Assembly: GCA_007713455.1 (NCBI GenBank)
Contig: VMRT01000020.1
Coordinates: forward strand, 1 to 64,000
DNA length: 64,000 nt
Reading direction: 5' to 3'
DNA from: Pseudomonas sp.
GTDB lineage: Bacteria; Pseudomonadota; Gammaproteobacteria; Pseudomonadales; Pseudomonadaceae
Part shown: piece after piece, positions 17,230-25,769 of the stretch
How positions within the stretch are numbered: the first letter of the stretch is position 1
Layout: each line of letters starts with the position of its first letter
Made by a program: the position numbers and the translations under genes
The notes under the pieces: generated by a model
The model's input: only the letters and a program-made list of their open reading frames with translations
What the model was told of the DNA's origin: nothing
Database searches by the model: none

Positions 17230-18177
17230 ATGCAAAGAATTCTCTCCTTCGTAGAAAACAACCTTTTGGTGCTAGCTGTCGCTGCCGCCGCACTCGGTCT
17301 GCTAGTGCCCTCTATCGGGATTGTTCTCGAAAGCGGCATTGGTCCGCTTCTGGCTCTACTGATGCTGGTCATCAGCCTGACATTTGATGTCCATGCGGTG
17401 AAATTGGTTATCAAAAAGCCGAGCCGGCAGCTTTGGGCGCTCGCCCTCGTCTATGGGCCTATGTCGCTTGCTGGGTGGTTGACGGGCCGGCTGTTCTTTG
17501 GCTCGGGGCCGCTGGCCGCTGGTCAAACTCTTGTTGGAACGCTACCCACTGACGTTTCGGCGCCGCTTCTGGTTCTGCTCGCACGCGGTAACGTCGCGCT
17601 CGCGGCAGTCCTCAATGCGGTTAACACACTGCTTTCGCCTTTCATCGTGCCGTTCCTGTTTCTGCAGCTCACCGGAATCGAGCTGCAAGTACCGATCGGA
17701 GCAGTGATCATGGCATTGGTGCTGATCGTAGTAGTGCCGACTGTGCTCGGCGTTTACCTGCGCACACGCTTCCCGGAAGCGGTCAGTCGACGCGATGACC
17801 TCTATCCATCTCTTGGCTCGGTTCTTTACCTGCTGCTGCTCTTGGCGGTCGTTGGCCCGAACGCCGAAACGATTCTTGGCTATGGGTGGTTTGCGGTCGT
17901 GATTGCGTTGGCAGCGCTCACACTAAACCTGATCGGCTATGCGGTCGGTTCGTTCGCGAGATTCTTTGTGGCTGATAGGCAAGAGTTGATTGCCTACCTG
18001 TTCACGGTCAGTAAAAAGGAATTCAGCATCGCCGCTGCTTTCGTGACAGCGTCTGGCTTGCCTTCGGAAATCGCTGTACCCGCCGCCTTCTTTGCCGTCA
18101 TCCAAATGATCACTTCACCGATAGCCGCGAAGCTACTTGCCTCGAAAAGCCCTGCCGTTGAAGCAGCTCCGCAATAA
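17230..18177 (+). CDS. BASS-family (bile acid:sodium symporter-like) transporter
   Basis: The 315-residue inner-membrane protein has about ten hydrophobic segments and the BASS signatures GTLPTDVSAPLLVLLARGNVALA and SKKEFSIAAAFV. It is co-transcribed with the ArsR-type regulator, so an arsenic-related or other metal(loid)-linked substrate is plausible. It contains no cysteine at all, whereas the true arsenite exporter Acr3 needs one in a membrane segment, so it should not be called Acr3. It may move an organic anion, or an arsenical of a different form. Confidence 0.82.
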   Translation: MQRILSFVENNLLVLAVAAAALGLLVPSIGIVLESGIGPLLALLMLVISLTFDVHAVKLVIKKPSRQLWALALVYGPMSLAGWLTGRLFFGSGPLAAGQTLVGTLPTDVSAPLLVLLARGNVALAAVLNAVNTLLSPFIVPFLFLQLTGIELQVPIGAVIMALVLIVVVPTVLGVYLRTRFPEAVSRRDDLYPSLGSVLYLLLLLAVVGPNAETILGYGWFAVVIALAALTLNLIGYAVGSFARFFVADRQELIAYLFTVSKKEFSIAAAFVTASGLPSEIAVPAAFFAVIQMITSPIAAKLLASKSPAVEAAPQ

Positions 18178-18580
18178 GAGTCATGCCTCAACCGGCTTCG
18201 GGGCTTTTCTAGCTGTGTTAACGGCGGTCTGATGTCGGCCGTCGCCATGCCTGAATCAGTATCTACCCGCGAGGGCTGTCGCCATAAAGCCGATGATTAC
18301 AATGGCTGTTTTCCCCTAATGTTTATAATTCAATAACTTATACTGATCAAAAAGGAAGCTGGAAGCGATTGGCGCCACTTAAGAGTGGTGCCGCTTAGTC
18401 AGATTCAAGGCAGCCTATGCCTAAGCAAGGCAATGGAAACCAGTGCGATTACGAGGACAAACCGGCTCGCTATCCATAGGCATGCCTGTCAGCACAACGT
18501 GCATATCCTCCGAGAGTTCATCATCCCTATAATTTGATGTCCCTCGTAGTGACGCTTGTCTCCGTGGCGTCTCTTCCAGG
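18178..18580. other. Intergenic, no gene seen
   Basis: These 403 bases lie between the convergent transporter and sensor-kinase genes. No convincing gene, RNA or strong terminator is visible; a weak GC-rich turn with four T (CCGGCTTCGGGGCTTTT, 18190-18206) may end the transporter transcript. Confidence 0.4.
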
Positions 18581-19954
18581 TCAGTTGTGCTGCGGAAAAG
18601 TCAGCTCGAACGTGGTCCGGCCGTCTTTGCTGTCGACGGCCACGTGGCCTTTGTGGAGGTGCATTACTGAACGGACAATCGCTAGCCCCAATCCTGCCCC
18701 GCGAGTTTGTATGCCGTTAACGCGATAAAAGCGGTCGAACAGGTGTGGGAGATGATCCGATTCGATAGTCGCGCCATGATTGGTGACAGCCAGCGAGACG
18801 ATGTCTGCGTCCCCCTCAAGGATCTTAAGCTCGACCGTGCTGCCAGTATTCGAATGCCGCAATGCGTTGGATAACAGGTTGGAAATGGCCCGTTGAACCA
18901 TAAGTCGATTTCCCAAAATCATGGCATCGCCCGTTACTGTCGTAGCGACTCCCGCTTCTTCGGCTAGGACTTCGAAGTATTCACATACGCGCCTCGCCTC
19001 GCTTCCCAAGGATAATGGTTCGAGCTTCAGTGCTGGGCTGGCGTGGCTGGCCTGGGCAAGAAACAGCATGTCTGACACGATTCGATCCATGCGTTCGAGT
19101 TCTTCAACCGACGACTCGATCACTTCACGATACTGCTCCTTGCTTCGCTCACGCACCAAAGTCACCTGCGCCTTGCCTATCAGGTTGTTCAGCGGAGTTT
19201 TCAACTCATGAGCGACATCGTCCGAGAATTGAGACAGTTGCTGAACGCCGTCATCGAGTCTACGAAGCATTACGTTGAGGCTGTGCGCCAATGCTTGGAG
19301 CTCTTGCGGAAGCCGATCGGGGCGGATTCGAGGTGATAGATCCTGTGTCGATACCTTAGTCGCCAAGGCCCGGAACTTGCGAAGCGGTCGCAAGCCATTA
19401 TTTGCAACCAGCCATCCAGCCAACCCGATCAATATCAGCAGCATCGGCACGGTCACTAAGGCCGAGCGCAGAAATGCAGCCACCAGCCGTTGATCGGCAC
19501 TGCGATCTTGCGAAAGTAAAAGCGTCATTGGGCCCAGTCCCGGAACCTGGATCTGCTTGCGCCCGGTTAGCATCTGCACGCCATTTCTCGTTGTCCAGCC
19601 AAGGTATTCACCGTCTCTGTTCACGAGACCCAGCTGCTCCGGGGCATTGGCGAACCGGCCGATACTGAAAATCGGTGATTTCTCCGTATCGCCGATGACG
19701 GTTATCGAAAGGTTGTCATGGCCCAGCACCGTATCGCTCAGCGCATGTTGCCACGATCGGCCCATGCGGGCTTCGGTATCCTCTGCAAGTCCATGATCAA
19801 TCTGTGCGAGTTTGTCCGTCACTTCCTCCTCGGCGCGCGACTCTAGTTGGCTTACCAGTACCCAGTAACTCATCCCTATCAACAGCGCAACCAAAGCGGC
19901 GCCGGTCAGCGTGATCTGTAACGCGAGACGCGATGCTAGACTAAGTGGTTTCAA
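18581..19954 (-). CDS. czcS: Heavy-metal sensor histidine kinase (CzcS-like)
   Basis: The 457-residue sensor kinase is anchored in the inner membrane. A first membrane helix (about 12-35) and a second (about 163-185) enclose a periplasmic sensing region. A HAMP segment, the phospho-acceptor box SDDVAHELKTPLNNL, the N box RAISNLLSNALRHS and the G box TRGAGLGLAIVRSV follow. Family members detect Zn, Cd, Co or Cu in the periplasm. The ATG overlaps the regulator stop by four bases (ATGA). The czcCBA genes nearby and the porin gene between support a Zn/Cd role. Confidence 0.88.
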   Translation of the reverse strand: MKPLSLASRLALQITLTGAALVALLIGMSYWVLVSQLESRAEEEVTDKLAQIDHGLAEDTEARMGRSWQHALSDTVLGHDNLSITVIGDTEKSPIFSIGRFANAPEQLGLVNRDGEYLGWTTRNGVQMLTGRKQIQVPGLGPMTLLLSQDRSADQRLVAAFLRSALVTVPMLLILIGLAGWLVANNGLRPLRKFRALATKVSTQDLSPRIRPDRLPQELQALAHSLNVMLRRLDDGVQQLSQFSDDVAHELKTPLNNLIGKAQVTLVRERSKEQYREVIESSVEELERMDRIVSDMLFLAQASHASPALKLEPLSLGSEARRVCEYFEVLAEEAGVATTVTGDAMILGNRLMVQRAISNLLSNALRHSNTGSTVELKILEGDADIVSLAVTNHGATIESDHLPHLFDRFYRVNGIQTRGAGLGLAIVRSVMHLHKGHVAVDSKDGRTTFELTFPQHN

Positions 19955-20625
19955 GGCCGCGCCTCCAGCACGTAGCCCACACCCCGGATAGTGTGTATCA
20001 GGCGATCGCCAAAGGGTTCGTCCACCTTCATCCGCAGGCGGCGAATCGCGACATCTACCACGTTGGTATCGCAGTCGAAATTTATATCCCAGACCAAGGT
20101 AGTGATTTCGGTGCGTGTCAGAACCTCGCCAGTTCGGCGCATGAGCAGATGCAGTAGAGCGAACTCTTTGCTAGTGAGATCGATACGTTGGCCGTTCCGA
20201 TAGGCGCGATGCCGGCTCGGGTCCAGTTCGAGGTTGGCAACACACAGGTTACTCGGAAGTGAGATCGGCTCGCCTCGCCGCAGCAATGTTCGAATACGAG
20301 CGAGCAACTCGGGGAACTGGAACGGCTTAACCATATAGTCGTCAGCGCCAAGTTCCAGACCGCGGACCTTTTCGTCCAAGCGGCCATTCGCTGTCAGCAT
20401 GATCACGCGAGTCTGCTTACGCCGTCTGATGAGCTCGAGCACCTCCCACCCATCCATGGTTGGCAAATTCACATCAAGTAGCACGAGGTCATAATCGTTC
20501 TGCAGCGCCAGATGAAACCCATCGAGACCATCATCCGCTCGATCTATGTGGTAACCAGATTCGGCAAGACCCTGCTGCAGATATTCCGCAGTTTTTACTT
20601 CGTCCTCTACAACCAAAATGCGCAT
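19951..20625 (-). CDS. czcR: OmpR-type response regulator (CzcR-like)
   Basis: The 224-residue regulator has the receiver-domain aspartates E7/D8 and the phosphorylation site D51 (LVLLDVNLP), K101 region MVKPFQF, and a C-terminal winged helix ending in DTNVVDVAIRRLRMKVD...IRGVGYVL. The start at MRILVVEDE (20625) matches the family; the frame extends to 20673 with a short non-family leader. In P. aeruginosa CzcR activates czcCBA and represses oprD; here an OprD-type gene and czcICBA lie directly upstream, so the same link is likely. A TTACAAA-t-TTTGTAA palindrome lies about 166 bases upstream. Confidence 0.88.
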   Translation of the reverse strand: MRILVVEDEVKTAEYLQQGLAESGYHIDRADDGLDGFHLALQNDYDLVLLDVNLPTMDGWEVLELIRRRKQTRVIMLTANGRLDEKVRGLELGADDYMVKPFQFPELLARIRTLLRRGEPISLPSNLCVANLELDPSRHRAYRNGQRIDLTSKEFALLHLLMRRTGEVLTRTEITTLVWDINFDCDTNVVDVAIRRLRMKVDEPFGDRLIHTIRGVGYVLEARP

Positions 20626-20790
20626 ATTTTGAGGTAACTCTAGTTGACGGGGCGCCAAAAAAACATCCATCAAGTGGCTACAAAGTCAAGACGGAGCGAC
20701 TTGGTCGGAACTGTTCTAAAGAATCTGACATATGCCGCCGTAGGCCGGGGTGGGAACAGTCTAGCGCGGCAGGAGCGCTGGGAAGCTGCC

Positions 20791-20805
20791 TTACAAATTT
20801 TGTAA
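20791..20805. promoter_or_regulatory. CzcR/CopR-box-like palindrome upstream of czcR
   Basis: TTACAAATTTTGTAA is a perfect odd-centred palindrome and a member of the TTACA...TGTAA site family that recurs at metal genes in this window. Its position suggests autoregulation of czcRS. Confidence 0.5.
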
Positions 20806-20846
20806 CCTGCCAGTCATCTGGCTCGCTGCGTAAGCAGTACTTACGC

Positions 20847-20872
20847 AAAAAAAGGCGCCCTGATGGGCGCCT
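20847..20872 (-). terminator. Rho-independent terminator of the oprD-type gene
   Basis: The hairpin AGGCGCCC-TGAT-GGGCGCCT (20853-20872) is followed on the minus strand by seven T (20847-20853), 61 bases after the porin stop. Confidence 0.85.
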
Positions 20873-20933
20873 GAAACACATCTTCAAACCAAGGGAGCAA
20901 AACTAAAGAAGATGTGGTGTTGCTCATGGTGTT

Positions 20934-22253
20934 TCACAAGATCGAGAGCGGGTACTCGGCTATGAATCGGACCTCATCGAGGTCGGACTCGAAAGCAGTC
21001 GCCCGCGTGGTAGCCTGGCGCACCCGCAGAGACAAATCCTTGAGAGAGCCAGTCTGTACAACGTAGCGGGCTTCGACGTCGCGTTCCCAGCGGTTCTGTC
21101 CCGTCAGCGGCGCACCGTTATCGTCTTGGCGCATGTACACCTCGTTCGCATTGCTGTAATCGGCGCCCCAACCGCGGGCGTAGCGGGTCATGAAAGTAAG
21201 CCCGGGTATGCCGTATTCCGCCATGTTCAGGTCGTAGCGCAGCATCCAGGACTGCTCTTTAGGTGAGTTGAAATCACTGTACTGGATGGAATTGTTCAGG
21301 TAGATCGAGTCCGCCTGGCGCAAGTAGTCAAAGTCGTTGTTACCGTTGTTTCGCTGATACGACGCCGTGACAGTGTGCGCGCCGAAGGCGACACCCAGGC
21401 TTGAGCTCCAGATGTTGTTGTCGAACTCGCCCAGTAATTCGCGGCCTTCGTCGGTTGCCTTGTAGTAGTTGAAACTGCCCAGCAACGCGACGACATCGGA
21501 AAGCGGATAGGTGGCCGATAGACCGAAGTAATGTTGGTTCCAGGCATCCTTGAGGCGGCTGGTATACAGGCTAAAACTGAGATTTTCGTTTACGCTATAG
21601 TCACCGCCTGCGTAGCCGAGCCAAGGGGCGTCGACGGCACCGCCATAAAACGTGACGAAGTCATCGTTCGTGTTGCTGGTATTGGGCTGGCTCATCGCGT
21701 GCAGGCGGCCGCCCTGGAGGGTGAGGTCGTCCAGCGAGTTGTTCACAACGGTGACACCCTTGAAAGACTCCGGCAGCAGCCGTGCGTCACCAAAGTGCAC
21801 GACGGGAGTAGCGGGAAATACATCGCCTGCCTTGATCTCGGTGTCCAGCAAGCGTGCTTTCACCGCGCCCCCCACCCGTGTGAAGTCATCCTCAGGATCG
21901 CCGGCGCTGTCGTGGGGAAGCAGGTCGATGCTGCCGCCCGCACCGGAGCGCCCCGAACCGGAGTCGAGTTTGAGTCCGAGCATGGCGAAGGCGTCGACGC
22001 CAATCCCTACCGAGCCTTGGGTATATCCGGACTCGAAGAAGGCCATCAATCCGTGGGCCCATTCCTCGGAGTAGCCATTGCCGGTGGCACTCTCACCGTC
22101 GCGAAAATCTCGATTGAAATAATAGTTGCGATTTATCAGCGATAGCGTGCTGCCTTCGATGAAGCCGTCCGCTGTTTCCGATTGGGCTAAGACCGGGGCG
22201 CTGCCCAATGCCAGTGAAAGGGCTGTCAGTGAAAAAACGGCCTTTTTGCTCAT
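20934..22253 (-). CDS. OprD-family outer-membrane porin
   Basis: The 439-residue porin has a signal peptide (FSLTALSLALGSAPVLAQ) and the OprD-type N-terminus: GFIEGSTLSLINRNYYFNRDF, YSEEWAHGLMAFFESGYTQG and the DAFAMLGLKLDSG segment. It ends in a C-terminal aromatic-containing beta strand. OprD proteins take up amino acids, peptides or small carboxylates. In P. aeruginosa the metal regulator CzcR lowers oprD and so links zinc exposure with carbapenem resistance; this gene sits between czcRS and czcICBA, which makes a similar control plausible. A strong terminator follows. Confidence 0.9.
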   Translation of the reverse strand: MSKKAVFSLTALSLALGSAPVLAQSETADGFIEGSTLSLINRNYYFNRDFRDGESATGNGYSEEWAHGLMAFFESGYTQGSVGIGVDAFAMLGLKLDSGSGRSGAGGSIDLLPHDSAGDPEDDFTRVGGAVKARLLDTEIKAGDVFPATPVVHFGDARLLPESFKGVTVVNNSLDDLTLQGGRLHAMSQPNTSNTNDDFVTFYGGAVDAPWLGYAGGDYSVNENLSFSLYTSRLKDAWNQHYFGLSATYPLSDVVALLGSFNYYKATDEGRELLGEFDNNIWSSSLGVAFGAHTVTASYQRNNGNNDFDYLRQADSIYLNNSIQYSDFNSPKEQSWMLRYDLNMAEYGIPGLTFMTRYARGWGADYSNANEVYMRQDDNGAPLTGQNRWERDVEARYVVQTGSLKDLSLRVRQATTRATAFESDLDEVRFIAEYPLSIL

Positions 22254-22641
22254 GATGATGCTCCTTGTGTACGGCAGATCAGTGCTTGAATGACGCCTTT
22301 CGCCTTTTTGTTTTTTAGCGCTTGGCCATGTTCTCCCCCCCCGGATGACAGCAGGATTAGCGGTAAATGACTATTTTGTAATCTGAGGAATGGCATCGCT
22401 CACTCTCTCGATTACAGATTTGTAATGTTTCGGTCACTCGATCGTTATCCACTCTTCTATAAAGTCACCACCCCATAGCGTCAGCTATCTTGCCGGCTTG
22501 GCAAGGCTGATAAAAAACGCTTATGTGTATTTGTTTAAACCTAAGGCGAATCACTATCGGAGTAGAGGCGCATGTGTTTAGCGTCTTGGCGGGGGTAGTT
22601 CTTATGATGGGATTCGACATCTAAACCAGGAAGTCATCGTT
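22254..22641. other. Divergent promoter region, oprD-type gene and czcICBA
   Basis: These 388 bases hold no gene. A perfect ATTACA-GATT-TGTAAT site (22411-22426) and a half site TTTTGTAAT (22374-22382) lie between the two promoters. From here CzcR could act on both transcription units at once. Confidence 0.6.
22411..22426. promoter_or_regulatory. CzcR/CopR box between oprD and czcI
   Basis: ATTACAGATTTGTAAT is a perfect inverted repeat with six-base arms and a four-base centre, the best match in the window to the shared metal-gene motif. Confidence 0.65.
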
Positions 22642-23031
22642 TTGTCTTGGATGAGAAAAATAGTTTTGCTGATGTTGCTAGCCTTGTTTCCATTGCAATC
22701 ATCATGGGCAGTTGTTAGCACGAGCTGCAGTCATGAGGATGGTTCGGCAGCAAATCATTTTGGACATCACGAACATCCGCACGAGTCTCTGGGTACTGAC
22801 GAGGAAGGATCGTCAAAAGCCGCAAAAAAAATCAGTTTGGATGGAGACTGTGTCTTTCATGGCGACCATATCAAGCCGCTTATAACGAAAGGGATTTCTC
22901 CTGGTTCGGTATTATCAATAAGCTTGAAACCGTTTTTTTCTGCTAGCTACGCATCGGCTGAAGCCGGGCGTCCTGAAAAACCTAATTGGCGCATCGGTGC
23001 AAAGCCGGTGAGACGCCAGATTAACCAGTAG
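22642..23031 (+). CDS. czcI: CzcI-like periplasmic protein
   Basis: The 129-residue exported protein has a signal peptide (MRKIVLLMLLALFPLQSSWA) and a histidine-rich stretch after a cysteine (CSHEDG, HFGHHEHPHE). Its size, features and place just before czcCBA match CzcI, a small metal-binding regulator or accessory of the Czc efflux locus. A TTG start at 22642 has AGGAAG eight bases before it; the ATG at 22651 is the alternative and gives a more standard signal peptide. Confidence 0.8.
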   Translation: MSWMRKIVLLMLLALFPLQSSWAVVSTSCSHEDGSAANHFGHHEHPHESLGTDEEGSSKAAKKISLDGDCVFHGDHIKPLITKGISPGSVLSISLKPFFSASYASAEAGRPEKPNWRIGAKPVRRQINQ

Positions 23032-23089
23032 GACGCCATTTATCTGTATCTGAGGTCTCACCGAACCTTCCCTTTTCTAGGAGATTTCG

Positions 23090-24397
23090 GTGCGAAAAGT
23101 TATTTTACCGCTGGGGTTGACGATGTTGTCGTGCAACCTCGCCTTTGCGCAGCCTTTAGAGTTGCCGACCTTCACACAGACCTTACCTGCCAGTGTGGCA
23201 AATACCTTCCCCGTTGAGTCTGTCGACTCCATAAGCTTTCTACGCGCCTTGGAGCTCGCTAGCTCTGCAAGCCCTGAATTGGCTGCTGCAAGACGTGAGC
23301 TGGCTGCTTCTCGCGCATTGATTAGCCAAGCCGGAGCGCGTCCGAATCCAATATTGTCCGCTAGCCAGGAGGGAATCCGAGGTGATGCCCCCGAGACGAC
23401 GCTTGAGCTGAGCCAAGAAATAGAGCTGGGTGGTAAACGTTCGGCTCGTATTGAGGCAGCGCAACGCGCCATGGACGTAGCGGCCGCCGACCTACAGGAC
23501 GCTCAAGCTCGACTGAGGGGGGCAGTGATGGGCGCATACTACGATGTGCTTACTGCTCAAGAACGGCTGGAGCTCGCTCAGGCTGCTTCAAAGCTTGCGA
23601 AGCAAGCAGTGAACGTGGCCAATCGGCGTGTGAGGGCCGGCATGGTTTCTCCCGTAGAGGAAACCCGGGCGCGGGTTGCGGCTACTGGAGTGCAAGTGGA
23701 GCTTGCCCAGGCCACAGCTGAACTCGAAGCTGCGCGCACTCGTCTGGCGGCCAACTGGGGAAACCCACAGCCACGCTTTGAGCGAGTACTAGAGCCGGCA
23801 GAGGCAGTACCTCCGCTTCCCGAACTAGCTGAGCTTTATAGCCGCTTGAGCGATTCCGCTCAACTAACCCGCGCGCGTCGGGAAGCAGAAAGACGTCGGG
23901 CTGCGTTGGAGCTGGAAAGGACGAATCGCTTTTCTAACGTGACGGTTAGCGTAGGTGCCCAACGCTCAGATGAATATAACGGCACGCTGGGACTGGTGAG
24001 TATCTCGATGCCCCTGCCGTTGTTTGATCGAAACCAAGGCAACATCGGAGCAGCGCAGGAACGGGCCTACCAGGCGCAGGACGAGCTCAACGCCGTCCAT
24101 ATACGCCTGAAAAGCGAACTTTCCCAAGCGCACATGCGGCTGCGCACTGCCCGCCAGCAGTTTGAACTGTTGCGCAACGACATGCTCCCCAGTGCCCAAA
24201 GCGCTTATGAAGCTGCCAGCAAGGGGTTCGAACTTGGAAAGTTCACGTTCCTTGACGTACTGGATGCTCAACGCACGCTTTTCCAAGCCCGATCTCAGTA
24301 TCTGTCTGCGCTATCACAAGCTAACCAGGCGGCGGCAGAAATCTCGCGAATTGTCGGCGATGGGTCGGCCGTTATCACCTCGGCCACTCAGCCATAA
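23090..24397 (+). CDS. czcC: CzcC, outer-membrane factor of the Czc efflux system
   Basis: The 435-residue TolC-family outer-membrane channel has a signal peptide ending near CNLAFAQP, long helical repeats (LELASSASPELAAARRELA, and later VANRRVRAGMVSPVEETRARVA) and the duplicated pattern of the family, with FELGKFTFLDVLDAQRTLFQAR in the second half. It forms the outer-membrane exit of the CzcCBA pump. The GTG start has AGGAG seven bases upstream, 58 bases after czcI. Codon use and GC match the rest of the locus. Confidence 0.9.
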   Translation: MRKVILPLGLTMLSCNLAFAQPLELPTFTQTLPASVANTFPVESVDSISFLRALELASSASPELAAARRELAASRALISQAGARPNPILSASQEGIRGDAPETTLELSQEIELGGKRSARIEAAQRAMDVAAADLQDAQARLRGAVMGAYYDVLTAQERLELAQAASKLAKQAVNVANRRVRAGMVSPVEETRARVAATGVQVELAQATAELEAARTRLAANWGNPQPRFERVLEPAEAVPPLPELAELYSRLSDSAQLTRARREAERRRAALELERTNRFSNVTVSVGAQRSDEYNGTLGLVSISMPLPLFDRNQGNIGAAQERAYQAQDELNAVHIRLKSELSQAHMRLRTARQQFELLRNDMLPSAQSAYEAASKGFELGKFTFLDVLDAQRTLFQARSQYLSALSQANQAAAEISRIVGDGSAVITSATQP

Positions 24398-24406
24398 GGA
24401 ATCCAT

Positions 24407-25753
24407 ATGACAAGTAAATCGAACACATCTTCCTTGGCTGTTCACAAAAAACAGATTTTTTGGATCGTCGTCATATTAGGCGTGGCACTGGTGCTTGGTG
24501 GATTACTTCTTAGCAGTAGTCCTGCCGTGCCCAATGCGAGCGACGCGCATGGCGAGCATGGTGGCGCTTCGGAGCATGAAGATGAAGGGCATTCGGATGA
24601 GAATACCGAAGCCGAAGGAGGTCATGGCCATGATGAAGAAGGCGCCGATAGCGATCACGAGGTCGGTGCGGCAGAGAAAGATGAGCATGACGATGGCCCT
24701 GAGGGAGCGGCGCACGCTGAAGCAGCAGAGGTTGAACTCTCTGAGACCCAAATCCTAGCCGCGGGCATCTCGCTAGCAACCGCTCAGCCTGCGCAGATAA
24801 AAAGCGCAATCGAGCTGCCTGGCGAAATTACATTCAACCAAGACCGCACAGCGCAAGTTGTGCCTCGTCTCTCAGGTGTCGTTGAAGCGGTCAAAGTCGA
24901 TTTGGGCGAACAGGTGAAACAGGGGCAAGTGCTTGCTGTGATCGCGAGTACCGACCTGTCGGAACGTAGAAGCGAGTTCTACGCGGCACAAAAACGTCTT
25001 GCATTGGCTCAGAAAACCTATCGACGCGAAAAGGAGCTGTGGGAAGAGCGTATTTCTGCAGAACAGGATTATTTACAGGCACAACAGGCTCTACGGGAAG
25101 CAGAGCTGACGGTTGCGAATGCAAAAGCACAGCTACAAGCGCTTGGTAGTGATGCTGGCAAGCCAGACGCATTGAGCCGCTACGAACTCAGGGCGCCGTT
25201 CGATGGGATGATCGTTGAGAAGGACATCACGCTCGGTGAGTCAGTCAATACCGACGACCAGATATTCATCATTTCCGATCTCTCTACCGTTTGGGCAGAT
25301 ATCAGCGTTCCTGCCAATGCACTCAGCGCGGTACGAGTCGGCAGCAACGCGGTTATCGAAGCCACAGCATTCGAGTCCAGTGCCAATGGCACCGTTTCTT
25401 ATGTCGGCTCACTTGTTGGTCAGCAAAGCCGCGCCGCTACCGCCCGGGTCACGCTTCCGAACCCGGAAGGTGTTTGGCGTCCCGGCCTGTTCGTCAAAGT
25501 GCGGGTAGGCTCTGGCGGAGTGTCCGTGCCGGTTGCAGTCAAGCCCGATGCGATCCACACGTTGGAAGATAATCCGGTGGTGTTTGTACGGACCGACCAT
25601 GGCTTTGCTGCTCAGCCAATCGTGACTGGTCGCGGCGATAGTGAAGCGGTTGAAATCAAGGAAGGTCTTCAGGCCGGAGTGCGCTATGCCTTGGCCAACA
25701 GTTTCATCATTAAGTCCGAGCTTGGCAAAGCCAGCGCCTCGCATGCTCACTGA
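24407..25753 (+). CDS. czcB: CzcB, periplasmic adaptor with His/Asp-rich N-terminus
   Basis: The 448-residue membrane-fusion protein has one N-terminal membrane helix (about 15-37). Residues about 45-105 are full of His, Asp and Glu (HGEHGGASEHEDEGHSDE), a metal-binding stretch seen in zinc/cobalt-type CzcB. Then come the lipoyl halves (VPRLSGVVEAVKVDLGEQVKQGQVLAVI and RYELRAPFDGMIVEKDI), a coiled-coil hairpin between them, a beta barrel (VWADISVPANALSAVRVG) and a membrane-proximal domain ending in His. It connects CzcA to CzcC. The ATG has AGGAA upstream, nine bases after czcC. Confidence 0.92.
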   Translation: MTSKSNTSSLAVHKKQIFWIVVILGVALVLGGLLLSSSPAVPNASDAHGEHGGASEHEDEGHSDENTEAEGGHGHDEEGADSDHEVGAAEKDEHDDGPEGAAHAEAAEVELSETQILAAGISLATAQPAQIKSAIELPGEITFNQDRTAQVVPRLSGVVEAVKVDLGEQVKQGQVLAVIASTDLSERRSEFYAAQKRLALAQKTYRREKELWEERISAEQDYLQAQQALREAELTVANAKAQLQALGSDAGKPDALSRYELRAPFDGMIVEKDITLGESVNTDDQIFIISDLSTVWADISVPANALSAVRVGSNAVIEATAFESSANGTVSYVGSLVGQQSRAATARVTLPNPEGVWRPGLFVKVRVGSGGVSVPVAVKPDAIHTLEDNPVVFVRTDHGFAAQPIVTGRGDSEAVEIKEGLQAGVRYALANSFIIKSELGKASASHAH

Positions 25754-25769
25754 TACGGAGTTATAGACT

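Noticed and set aside
17230-18177. Calling the ArsR-linked transporter Acr3
   Set aside because: It lacks any cysteine, and the sequence matches the general BASS pattern (GTLPTDVSAPLL) instead.
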